Shown here piece after piece: positions 1 through 5,679 of a stretch of DNA of 5,707 bases. The stretch covers positions 1 to 5,707 of the forward strand of contig CALQLM010000098.1 of NCBI GenBank assembly GCA_943331415.1, given 5' to 3'. Made by a program: the position numbers and the translations under genes. This stretch comes from Bifidobacterium breve. GTDB taxonomy: Bacteria > Actinomycetota > Actinomycetes > Mycobacteriales > Mycobacteriaceae. Under the pieces are notes generated by a model. It made no database searches. It was given only the letters and a program-made list of their open reading frames with translations, and was not told where the DNA came from. Positions within the stretch are counted from its first letter, which is position 1, and every line of letters begins with the position of its first letter.

Positions 1-120
1 CACCATGGCCGCCTCGGCGTCGGCGTGCTCGGGGCGGGTCTTGGTGCGTGGGCGCGATCCGCGGCCGGATCGGACTTTGACGTCGGACTCGTCGTATTCC
101 CCGGAACGTCGGATGCTCAA
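1..120 (-). CDS. rsgA: RsgA ribosome small-subunit assembly GTPase, N-terminal 40 codons (partial)
   Basis: This is the 5' end of a minus-strand gene that runs off the left edge, so only 40 codons are visible. Translated from the TTG at 120-118, it begins [20 protein letters not shown] and continues with the basic stretch [20 protein letters not shown]. That matches the start of mycobacterial RsgA (Rv3228 in M. tuberculosis) as I remember it, and that gene also follows aroA. RsgA is a circularly permuted GTPase that acts on 30S subunits late in maturation; its OB-fold, GTPase and zinc-finger domains would lie outside the window. The TTG start is supported by GGAGGA at 132-127 with a 6-nt spacer. 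The start overlaps the aroA stop (TTGA), so translation is probably coupled to aroA. Identification rests on a short N-terminal tail and on gene order. Confidence 0.8.
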   Translation of the reverse strand, partial: MSIRRSGEYDESDVKVRSGRGSRPRTKTRPEHADAEAAMV

Positions 121-1418
121 CCGCGATCCTCCGGGGCGGCGAGCATGCCGGCCCACATCTCGGGGAAGGCAGGCAGGGTTTTGGCGGTGGTGCCGATGTC
201 CTCCACCTCGACGCCGGGAACTCGCAGCCCGACGATCGCGCCCGCCATCGCCATCCGATGGTCGGCATAGGAATGCCATACCCCGCCGTGCAGGGGACGG
301 GCGGTGATCACCAGGCCATCGGGATCTTCGGCGCAATCTCCGCCGAGGGAGTTGATCTCGGTGCGCAGCGCGGTCAGCCGGTCGGTCTCGTGGCCGCGCA
401 GGTGCGCGATCCCGGTGAGCCGGGACACCGAGCCCTCCTCGGCCAGCGCGGCCAGTGCCGCCATCGACGGTGCGAGTTCCCCGACCTCGTGCAGGTCCAT
501 ATCGAACCCGCGGTAGGCCGCCGGGCCAATCACCGACAGATATGAGCCCGCCGCCGAATCCACATGGTGCACAGTCGATCCCAGCAGTCGCAGGATCGAC
601 AAAATGATGGGTGCGGGCTGGACGCTGATGGTCGGCCAGCCGGTGATGTGCACCTCGCCACCGGTCACCACCGCGGCAGCGGCGAACGGCACCGCGTTGG
701 ACAGGTCGGGTTCGATGTTCCAGTGCCGGGCTGCCACCCGACCCGGCTCCACCCGCCACCGGTTCATCACGGTGTCGTCGACGGCGATACCGGCCTCGTC
801 CAGCATCGCTGCCGTCATCGCGATATGCGGCGCCGACGGTACCGATGAGCCGGTGTGTACGACGGTCAGCCCCTCGGTAAAGCCTGCCCCGCACAACAGC
901 AGGCCGGACACGAATTGCGAAGAGGCCGAGGCATCGATGTGCACGGTGCCCCCGGCCACCGATCCGTGCCCGCGCACGGTGAAGGGCAACCCGTCACCGT
1001 CGATGTCGACGCCGAGTTCGCGCAACCCGTTGAGCAGGGGAGCGATCGGCCGGGAGCGCGCCTGCTCGTCACCGTCGAATGTCACTGCGGACGTGCCCAC
1101 TGCGGCCAGTGGCGGTACGAAACGCAGCACCGTGCCGGCCAGGCCGCAGTCGATGCGGGCGTGCGGGCCGGGATTCAGTTCTCCGCTGACGGCCAACTCG
1201 GTTCCGTCGCCGTCGATATGCAGGCCCAGTGTTCTCAGCGCGCCGATCATCAGATCGGTGTCGCGGCTGCGCAGTGCGCCGGAGATCCGCGACGGCCCGG
1301 ACTGCACGGCGGCCAGTGCGGCCAGGATCAGCGCCCGGTTGGTCATCGACTTCGACCCCGGCACCGTGACCGTGGCGTGCACCGGCCCCGAGGCGGGGGG
1401 AGCGGGCCAGTGGTTCAC
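117..1418 (-). CDS. aroA: 3-phosphoshikimate 1-carboxyvinyltransferase (EPSP synthase)
   Basis: This cytosolic enzyme transfers the enolpyruvyl group of PEP to the 5-hydroxyl of shikimate-3-phosphate, the sixth step of the shikimate pathway to aromatic amino acids. The 433-aa product is near the usual length (about 430-450). Visible signatures are [10 protein letters not shown] at 20-29 (K23, S24, R28 bind substrate), GLAGTVLR at 92-99, RPIAPL at 123-128, SASSQF at 164-169 (S166, S167, Q168), EPDLSNA at 236-242, HETDR at 343-347 (E344 matches E. coli E341), YADHRMAM at 384-391 (R388) and AKTLP at 412-416 (K413). The position of E. coli catalytic D313 is E314, and E. coli K340 is H343; both agree with the M. 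tuberculosis enzyme as I recall it. The start is GTG at 1418-1416, with AGGCAGGA at 1433-1426 and a 7-nt spacer. The gene is transcribed divergently from the SRAP gene, and rsgA overlaps its stop. Confidence 0.96.
   Translation of the reverse strand: MNHWPAPPASGPVHATVTVPGSKSMTNRALILAALAAVQSGPSRISGALRSRDTDLMIGALRTLGLHIDGDGTELAVSGELNPGPHARIDCGLAGTVLRFVPPLAAVGTSAVTFDGDEQARSRPIAPLLNGLRELGVDIDGDGLPFTVRGHGSVAGGTVHIDASASSQFVSGLLLCGAGFTEGLTVVHTGSSVPSAPHIAMTAAMLDEAGIAVDDTVMNRWRVEPGRVAARHWNIEPDLSNAVPFAAAAVVTGGEVHITGWPTISVQPAPIILSILRLLGSTVHHVDSAAGSYLSVIGPAAYRGFDMDLHEVGELAPSMAALAALAEEGSVSRLTGIAHLRGHETDRLTALRTEINSLGGDCAEDPDGLVITARPLHGGVWHSYADHRMAMAGAIVGLRVPGVEVEDIGTTAKTLPAFPEMWAGMLAAPEDRG
127..132 (-). 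promoter_or_regulatory. Shine-Dalgarno site of rsgA inside the aroA 3' end
   Basis: On the minus strand GGAGGA lies within the last codons of aroA, 6 nt before the TTG at 120-118. It is a near-perfect ribosome binding site and is the main reason for choosing this unusual start. It also supports translation of rsgA from the aroA message. Confidence 0.7.
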
Positions 1419-1449
1419 AGCTCTATCCTGCCTTGCCCCCGATTTTGCA

Positions 1450-1477
1450 GGTTGGGGGATCGTCGCGGTTGGGGGAT
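1450..1477 (+). repeat. 11-bp direct repeat in the aroA/SRAP divergent region
   Basis: GGTTGGGGGAT occurs exactly twice, at 1450-1460 and 1467-1477, a spacing of 17 bp or about 1.6 helical turns. Both copies lie between the divergent starts of aroA (1418) and the SRAP gene (1487). The upstream CCCCC at 1436-1440 can pair with the G5 of either copy, so a transcript toward aroA could form a hairpin. A regulator binding site is possible, but I recognise no known operator in it. Confidence 0.45.
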
Positions 1478-1481
1478 TATC
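1475..1481. promoter_or_regulatory. Candidate -10 element usable on both strands (aroA and SRAP gene)
   Basis: The heptamer GATTATC reads GATTAT on the plus strand (1475-1480) and GATAAT on the minus strand (1481-1476). Both resemble the mycobacterial -10 element (TANNNT type). On the plus strand the hexamer ends 6 nt before the ATG at 1487, the geometry of a leaderless transcript. On the minus strand it would give a leader of about 50 nt to aroA. I see no convincing -35 hexamer for either direction, so this is a suggestion only. Confidence 0.35.
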
Positions 1482-1486
1482 GAGTC

Positions 1487-2224
1487 ATGTGTGGGCGATT
1501 CGTGGTCACAACAGATCCGGCGCTCCTCGCGCAGCGCATCGACGCCGTCGATGAGACCGGCCACCGTTTTGGTGGCCCGAATTACAACGTCGCCCCGACG
1601 ACGACCATCGCCGCCGTGATCGCCCGCCACGAGGAGTCCGGCGACGGGGCCCAACGCCGGATCCTGCCGATGCGCTGGGGGCTGTTGCCGCCGTGGGTGA
1701 AAGCCGACGCGGGTGGCAAGCCGTTGGCCAAGTCGCTGCTGATCAACGCCCGCGCCGAAACCCTGACCACCTCGCCGGCCTTTCGGTCAGCCGCGCGGCG
1801 TCAGCGGTGTCTGGTGCCGATGGACGGCTACTACGAGTGGATGGCCAGCCCCGATGCGGGCGCGAAGACGCCGTTCTACATGTTCCGGCGGGATGCGTCG
1901 CCCCTTCTGGTGGCCGGCCTGTGGTCGTCGTGGCGACCCGATGAGACCGTTGAGGAGATATTGACAGCCACGATCGTGACGACCGACGCGGTGGACGAAC
2001 TCAGCGAGATCCACAACCGGATGCCGCTGATACTCGACGAACAGGACTGGGATCGCTGGCTCAACCCCGACGAACCCGCGCCCGCCGACCTGTTGACCGC
2101 CCCTCCCGATATCAGTGGCCTTGGCGTTCGAGAGGTCTCGAGATTGGTGAACCGGGTGGCCAACAACGGCCCGGAACTCCTCGAACCCGTCGACCGGGAT
2201 AACCAACCGGTCGGTCTGTTCTAG
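1487..2224 (+). CDS. SRAP-domain (YedK/HMCES-type) abasic-site-protecting protein
   Basis: This 245-aa protein belongs to the SOS response-associated peptidase family (E. coli YedK, human HMCES; Rv3226c in M. tuberculosis). In the family, the initiator Met is removed and Cys2 forms a thiazolidine crosslink with an abasic site in single-stranded DNA. This shields the site during replication. The full signature is visible: MCGRF at 1-5 (C2), NYNVAPT at 32-38 (N34), RWGLLPPWV at 63-71, INARAET at 86-92 (N87, R89, E91), YYEW at 115-118 (E117) and EIHNRMP at 174-180 (H176, the catalytic-site His). I chose the ATG at 1487 because Cys must be residue 2. The frame extends upstream to a TTG at 1433, but starting there would bury Cys2 and inactivate the protein. 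No clear Shine-Dalgarno precedes 1487 (only GGGGGA with a long spacer), so a leaderless mRNA is plausible. I saw no SOS box. The next gene follows on the same strand after 55 bp. Confidence 0.95.
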   Translation: MCGRFVVTTDPALLAQRIDAVDETGHRFGGPNYNVAPTTTIAAVIARHEESGDGAQRRILPMRWGLLPPWVKADAGGKPLAKSLLINARAETLTTSPAFRSAARRQRCLVPMDGYYEWMASPDAGAKTPFYMFRRDASPLLVAGLWSSWRPDETVEEILTATIVTTDAVDELSEIHNRMPLILDEQDWDRWLNPDEPAPADLLTAPPDISGLGVREVSRLVNRVANNGPELLEPVDRDNQPVGLF

Positions 2225-2239
2225 CCGTTGTGGTGGGGA

Positions 2240-2245
2240 TAACAT
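2240..2245 (+). promoter_or_regulatory. Candidate -10 element for the aldehyde dehydrogenase gene
   Basis: In the 55-bp gap 2225-2279, TAACAT fits the TANNNT mycobacterial -10 pattern and would start transcription about 25-28 nt before the ATG at 2280. No good -35 hexamer is visible. The octamer GGGATAAC containing the 5' part of the box also occurs at 2196-2203, inside the end of the SRAP gene (second copy 2236-2243). Read-through from the SRAP gene is the alternative. Confidence 0.3.
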
Positions 2246-2266
2246 TTCGACAGGCATGACCGTCGT

Positions 2267-2274
2267 GAGAGGAA
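2267..2274 (+). promoter_or_regulatory. Ribosome binding site that sets the aldehyde dehydrogenase start
   Basis: GAGAGGAA sits 5 nt before the ATG at 2280. The other in-frame ATG, at 2256, has only a weak AGG before it, and the strong site lies downstream of it. This favours the 2280 start, which removes eight codons. Confidence 0.65.
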
Positions 2275-2279
2275 TCACC

Positions 2280-3809
2280 ATGACCGCAGTTGAACCCAAG
2301 ATCGACACCATCACGGTGCACAATCCCGCCACTGGCCGCATCGTCGGATCGGTGCCCGTCGACGGACCTGACACAGTCGCCGCCAAGGCGCGCGAACTGC
2401 GGCTGTTCCAGCCCGAGTGGGAAGAGATCGGTCCGCGCGGTCGCAAGAAGTGGATGATGTTGTGGCAGGACTGGGTGCTGGACAACACCGACCGTCTCAC
2501 CGAGATGCTGATGAGCGAGACCGGTAAGTCCCGTGGCGATGCCAGCATCGAGCCGGTCACCATCGCCGACGCCATCAACTACTGGGCCGGCAACGCCGAG
2601 GAGTTCCTCGCCGATCGCCACCCCAAGGCGCACAGCCCGCTGTTCAAGGTCAAGAAACTGACCACGGTCTTCCGGCCCTACCCGCTCGTCGGGATGATCG
2701 AGCCGTGGAACTTTCCACTGGCCATGCTCGCACTGGACCTGGTGCCCGCACTGGCCTCCGGTGCCGCGGTGCTGTTGAAACCCTCTGAGGTGACACCTCT
2801 TTCGGCCGTGGAGCTCGCCCGCGGATGGAACGAGGTCGGCGCGCCGCCGATCTTCGGACTCGCCACCGGTTACGGCGCCACGGGTGCGGCCGTGATTGAG
2901 AATTCCGACTTCGTTCACTTCACCGGGTCGACGGCCACCGGCCGCAAGGTCGCGGTGGCGTGCGCGCAGCGGCTGATCCCGTGCAGCCTCGAACTCGGCG
3001 GCAAGGATCCGGCGATCGTGCTGGCCGACGCCGATATCGATCGGGCCGCCAACGGCATCGCCTGGGGTGGGATGTTCAACTCCGGTCAGGTGTGCATCTC
3101 GGTCGAACGCGTTTTCGTCGAGGCCCCGGTCTATGACGAGTTCGTCGCCAAGCTGGCTGACAAGGTCCGCTCCGTCGCCCAGGGTCAGGAGTCCGACGGC
3201 GGCTACAGCTACGACGTCGGTGCCATGGCCACCGCCGCACAGCGTGACATCGTCGAGCGTCACGTCGCCGAGGCCACCGCGGCCGGGGCGCGGGTGCTGG
3301 CCGGCGGCAAGCCCACCGGGGTGGGCACCTTCTTCCAGCCCACCGTGATCGTCGATGCCGATCCGAGCATGACCTGTATGGCCGAGGAGACCTTCGGCCC
3401 GACGCTGCCGGTGGTCAAGGTGGCCAATGAGGATGAGGCCATCCGGCTGGCCAATGACTCGGTCTACGGCCTGTCGGCCACCGTGTGGACCGGTGACACG
3501 GCCCGCGGTGAGCGGATCGCGCGCCGCCTCGACGCGGGTGCGGTCAACGTCAATGACGCGATGACCAACGTGTTCTGTCCGTCGCTGCCGATGGGCGGAT
3601 GGAAGGAATCCGGTATCGGCTACCGCGGCGGCGGCGCCGCGGGCCTGATCAAGTTCTGCCGTCAGCAGGCGATCACCGCACCGCGGATCCCCACCCAGAA
3701 ATCAGAGATGCTCTGGTACTCCTCGCCCAGGCGGCAGGGTCGTTTCGCCCGCGCGGCCATGCGCGCCTTTGCCGCGCACGGCTGGCGCCGGATCGGCCGC
3801 AAAGGCTGA
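2280..3809 (+). CDS. NAD(P)-dependent aldehyde dehydrogenase, succinate-semialdehyde dehydrogenase-like
   Basis: This 509-aa member of the ALDH superfamily oxidises an aldehyde to its acid through a thioacyl-enzyme. All core motifs are present: PWNFP at 142-146 (N144, oxyanion hole), KPSE at 167-170 (K167 and E170 in the cofactor pocket; Glu here usually favours NAD+), FTGSTATG at 214-221 (Rossmann turn), LELGGK at 237-242 (general base E238), SGQVCIS at 268-274 (nucleophile C272), EETFGP at 369-374 (E370 binds the nicotinamide ribose) and MGGWKESGIG at 438-447. The overall pattern recalls GabD2-type succinate-semialdehyde dehydrogenases, but the substrate cannot be read from sequence. The last 29 residues (481-509) form an Arg-rich tail with R484, R485, R488, R491, R495, R503, R504 and R507. 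The start at 2280 is chosen for its ribosome binding site. The stop lies 7 bp from the convergent SDR gene. M. tuberculosis, as I recall it, has the unrelated Rv3225c at this position. Confidence 0.92.
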   Translation: MTAVEPKIDTITVHNPATGRIVGSVPVDGPDTVAAKARELRLFQPEWEEIGPRGRKKWMMLWQDWVLDNTDRLTEMLMSETGKSRGDASIEPVTIADAINYWAGNAEEFLADRHPKAHSPLFKVKKLTTVFRPYPLVGMIEPWNFPLAMLALDLVPALASGAAVLLKPSEVTPLSAVELARGWNEVGAPPIFGLATGYGATGAAVIENSDFVHFTGSTATGRKVAVACAQRLIPCSLELGGKDPAIVLADADIDRAANGIAWGGMFNSGQVCISVERVFVEAPVYDEFVAKLADKVRSVAQGQESDGGYSYDVGAMATAAQRDIVERHVAEATAAGARVLAGGKPTGVGTFFQPTVIVDADPSMTCMAEETFGPTLPVVKVANEDEAIRLANDSVYGLSATVWTGDTARGERIARRLDAGAVNVNDAMTNVFCPSLPMGGWKESGIGYRGGGAAGLIKFCRQQAITAPRIPTQKSEMLWYSSPRRQGRFARAAMRAFAAHGWRRIGRKG

Positions 3810-3816
3810 TCGTCGG

Positions 3817-4668
3817 CTAGCTCGGCGAGTATCCCGGCGGGTTGGCGCCGTCGACCCAGAAGTCCACGCCGAGATCCGAACCCGGGATGCAGTCGTAGAC
3901 CGACAGGTCGGTGACGCCGGACTGCAGCAGCACGTCCTCGCACAGCAGGGTGTGTCCGGTGTACTCGCGTGCAGGTTGGCTCAGCACCACATAGGCGGAA
4001 TCGGAGTACACCTCCGGTTTGCGCGAGCGTTTCATGGACTCATCGCCACCGAGCAGGTTCTGCACGGCCGCGGTGGCGACCATGGTGCGCGGCCACAGGG
4101 TGTTGGAGGCGATACCGTGCGCGCGCATCTCTTCGGCAATACCCAACGCGCACAACGTCATCCCGTACTTGGCCATCATGTACGGCGTCGGTGTGAGCCA
4201 CTTGGATTCCAGCCGGATCGGCGGCGACAGGGTGAGGATATGCGGATTCTCCCGGCCCTTCATATGCGGGATACAGGCCTGGGACACCGCGTAGGTGCCG
4301 CGGATCTGGATACCGTTCATCAGATCGAAACGCTTAAGCGGCACGTCTTCGATACCACCGAGGTTGATCGCCGAGGCATTGTTGACGCAGATATCGATAC
4401 CGCCGAACTGCTCGACGCATGCCGCGACCGCGGCAGCCACCGAGTCGCCGTCGCGAACGTCACCGACGATCGGCAACGCGTGACCGCCGGCCTCCTCGAT
4501 TTCTTTGGCCGCGGTGTAGATGGTTCCCGGCAGCTTCGGATGCGGCTCGGTGGTTTTGGCCACCAGCGCGATATTGGCGCCGTCGGCGGCCACCCGCGTG
4601 GCGATCGCCAAGCCGATACCGCGGCTGGCGCCGGAAATGAACATGGTCTTGCCGGAGAAGGTTCCCAT
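3817..4668 (-). CDS. Short-chain dehydrogenase/reductase, Rv3224/HSDL2-like
   Basis: This 283-aa classical-size SDR is a cytosolic NAD(P)(H) oxidoreductase. Its Rossmann cofactor motif is SGASRGIG at 12-19, with Ser in place of the usual first Thr. NNAS at 96-99 stands for NNAG, N118 fits the catalytic-tetrad Asn, and the active-site pair is Y163 and K167 in YMMAK. The upstream serine region reads LTLSPP at 145-150, so S148 is 15 residues before Y163 instead of the usual 12-13. This motif resembles HSDL2-type enzymes and M. tuberculosis Rv3224 as I remember them. The substrate is unknown; fatty-acyl or steroid-like compounds would be guesses. The frame stays open upstream to 4734, but I place the start at the ATG at 4668-4666, since MGTFSGKTMF gives a typical SDR N-terminus and the extension is Arg/Pro-rich. 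Only a weak AGG precedes it. It is divergent from sigH and convergent with the aldehyde dehydrogenase gene. Confidence 0.92.
   Translation of the reverse strand: MGTFSGKTMFISGASRGIGLAIATRVAADGANIALVAKTTEPHPKLPGTIYTAAKEIEEAGGHALPIVGDVRDGDSVAAAVAACVEQFGGIDICVNNASAINLGGIEDVPLKRFDLMNGIQIRGTYAVSQACIPHMKGRENPHILTLSPPIRLESKWLTPTPYMMAKYGMTLCALGIAEEMRAHGIASNTLWPRTMVATAAVQNLLGGDESMKRSRKPEVYSDSAYVVLSQPAREYTGHTLLCEDVLLQSGVTDLSVYDCIPGSDLGVDFWVDGANPPGYSPS
4638..4663 (+). promoter_or_regulatory. Weak candidate SigH-type autoregulatory promoter
   Basis: TGAAC at 4638-4642 is separated by exactly 18 nt from GTT at 4661-4663. This is one base away from the SigH/SigR promoter pattern GGAAC/T-N18-GTT. Transcription would begin near 4670, giving a leader of about 120 nt to sigH, and the site would lie inside the first codons of the divergent SDR gene. 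sigH autoregulation is known in mycobacteria. The match is imperfect and could be chance; nothing closer to consensus appears in 4669-4789. Confidence 0.22.
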
Positions 4669-4789
4669 GACGGTCAGCCTAGGGGTCGAGAAATAGTGCG
4701 GTGACCGTGGCCGTGATGGGGTTCGGGAGAGCAAACGAATTCACGACCTGGTGTCGGTAGCCCGGTGCCCGGTGTGGGACTCTACGACG

Positions 4790-5407
4790 GTGCCTGACAT
4801 CGACGTCGTCGACAAGGAGTCCGACGCAGAGCTGACCGCGCGGTTCGAGCGCGACGCGATTCCGCTGATGGACCAGCTCTACGGCGGTGCGATGCGGATG
4901 ACCCGCAACCCCGCCGACGCCGAGGATCTGGTGCAGGAAACCATGGTCAAGGCCTACGCCGGGTTCCGGTCGTTCCGCGAGGGAACCAACCTCAAGGCCT
5001 GGTTATACCGGATACTGACGAATACCTATATCAACAGCTACCGGAAGAAACAGCGCTCACCGGCGGAGTACCCCACCGAGGAGATCCACGACTGGCAGCT
5101 GGCCGCCCAGGCTGAGCATTCGTCGACCGGTTTGCGCTCCGCGGAGGTCGAAGCGCTCGAATTGCTGCCGGACAGTGAAATTAAAGAGGCGCTGCAGGCG
5201 TTACCTGAAGAGTTCCGGCTCGCGGTGTATCTCGCCGACGTCGAGGGCCTGCCGTACAAGGAGATCGCCGACATTATGGAAACGCCGATTGGGACGGTCA
5301 TGTCCCGCCTGCACCGAGGCCGGCGCCAGTTGCGCACCTCGTTGGCCGATGTCGCCAAGGAACGCGGACTGCTGCGCGGCCAGGAAGCCGCCGAGGAGGT
5401 GTCCTGA
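4790..5407 (+). CDS. sigH: ECF sigma factor SigH (oxidative/heat stress)
   Basis: SigH redirects RNA polymerase to thioredoxin, chaperone and secondary sigma-factor genes under thiol-oxidative and heat stress. It is the mycobacterial counterpart of Streptomyces SigR. The 205-aa product shows sigma region 2 at about 26-92, with [17 protein letters not shown] (43-59) in 2.2 and [20 protein letters not shown] (67-86) in 2.3-2.4. A linker follows, then sigma region 4 at about 130-183, with the helix-turn-helix around [20 protein letters not shown] (156-175). Much of it matches M. tuberculosis SigH from memory. The start is uncertain. GTG at 4790 gives MPDID, matching the MADID start I recall for M. 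tuberculosis, with only a weak GGGA 10 nt upstream. In-frame GTGs at 4772 and 4751 would add 6 or 13 residues. The TGA stop shares a base with the rshA ATG, so sigma and anti-sigma are made together. Confidence 0.96.
   Translation: MPDIDVVDKESDAELTARFERDAIPLMDQLYGGAMRMTRNPADAEDLVQETMVKAYAGFRSFREGTNLKAWLYRILTNTYINSYRKKQRSPAEYPTEEIHDWQLAAQAEHSSTGLRSAEVEALELLPDSEIKEALQALPEEFRLAVYLADVEGLPYKEIADIMETPIGTVMSRLHRGRRQLRTSLADVAKERGLLRGQEAAEEVS
5393..5400 (+). promoter_or_regulatory. Strong ribosome binding site of rshA within sigH
   Basis: GAGGAGGT in the last sigH codons lies 6 nt before the rshA ATG at 5407, an almost ideal Shine-Dalgarno match. With the TGATG stop/start overlap it points to efficient coupled synthesis of the anti-sigma factor, in contrast to the weak initiation region of sigH itself. 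Confidence 0.75.
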
Positions 5408-5679
5408 TGAGCTCAGACGGCCACGAGACTGGACACAGCGACTGTGCGTTGGTGATCGCCGAGGTGTGGACGCTGCTCGACGGCGAATGCAGTGATGAGG
5501 CCCGCGGCCGGTTACAGCAGCACCTGGATCAGTGTCCGGCCTGCCTGCGCCATTACGGCGTGGAGGAGCGGGTCAAAATGCTCATCGCCACCAAGGCCAG
5601 CGGCGAGCGGGCGCCCGACCATCTCATACAACGGGTACGACTTCAGATCAGCCGCACCACGATCATCCGGTACGACTAG
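5407..5679 (+). CDS. rshA: RshA zinc-binding anti-sigma factor (ZAS family) of SigH
   Basis: RshA holds SigH inactive under reducing conditions and releases it when its zinc-site thiols are oxidised; it is the counterpart of Streptomyces RsrA. The 90-aa product carries the family motif H-x3-C-x2-C at HLDQCPAC (39-46: H39, C43, C46). The upstream ligand region HETGHSDC (6-13) offers C13 with H6 or H10. A further Cys, C28, lies in LDGEC. Conserved ZAS context follows in CLRHYGVEERVK (46-57). The C-terminal RTTII (83-87) contains T84, which aligns with M. tuberculosis RshA T94, reported as a PknB phosphorylation site. The protein is about ten residues shorter than the M. tuberculosis form at the N-terminus. 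At residue 64 (TKAS) it has Ala where I recall Cys in M. tuberculosis (TKCR). The gene overlaps sigH by one base. A tandem repeat spans its stop codon. Confidence 0.95.
   Translation: MSSDGHETGHSDCALVIAEVWTLLDGECSDEARGRLQQHLDQCPACLRHYGVEERVKMLIATKASGERAPDHLIQRVRLQISRTTIIRYD

Noticed and set aside
604..1554. 316-aa plus-strand open frame opposite aroA
   Set aside because: It is antisense to a clearly real aroA, rich in Ser, Pro, Arg and Thr with no recognisable domain, and typical of the mirror frames of high-GC coding DNA.
2181..2194. TCGAAC resembling half of a mycobacterial LexA (SOS) box
   Set aside because: The second half-site GTTCGA is absent at the required spacing.
2173..2198. GGAAC at the end of the SRAP gene as a SigH-type -35 for the ALDH gene
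   Set aside because: There is no GTT 16-20 nt downstream; the required position reads GGG.
2112..3263. 383-aa minus-strand open frame opposite the aldehyde dehydrogenase
   Set aside because: The composition (Gly, Asp, Arg, His rich) is that of an antisense shadow, and the plus strand encodes every ALDH motif without interruption.
3785..3860. Intrinsic terminator between the convergent ALDH and SDR genes
   Set aside because: Only short GC palindromes such as CTCGGCGAG and GGCGCC are present, with no long stem and no T tract on either strand; the gap itself is 7 bp.
3769..4704. 311-aa plus-strand open frame opposite the SDR gene
   Set aside because: It overlaps both the end of the ALDH gene and the whole SDR gene and shows no domain; it is a shadow frame.
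4699..4707. CGGTGACCG palindrome upstream of sigH
   Set aside because: Four-base arms are too short to support an operator call in GC-rich DNA.
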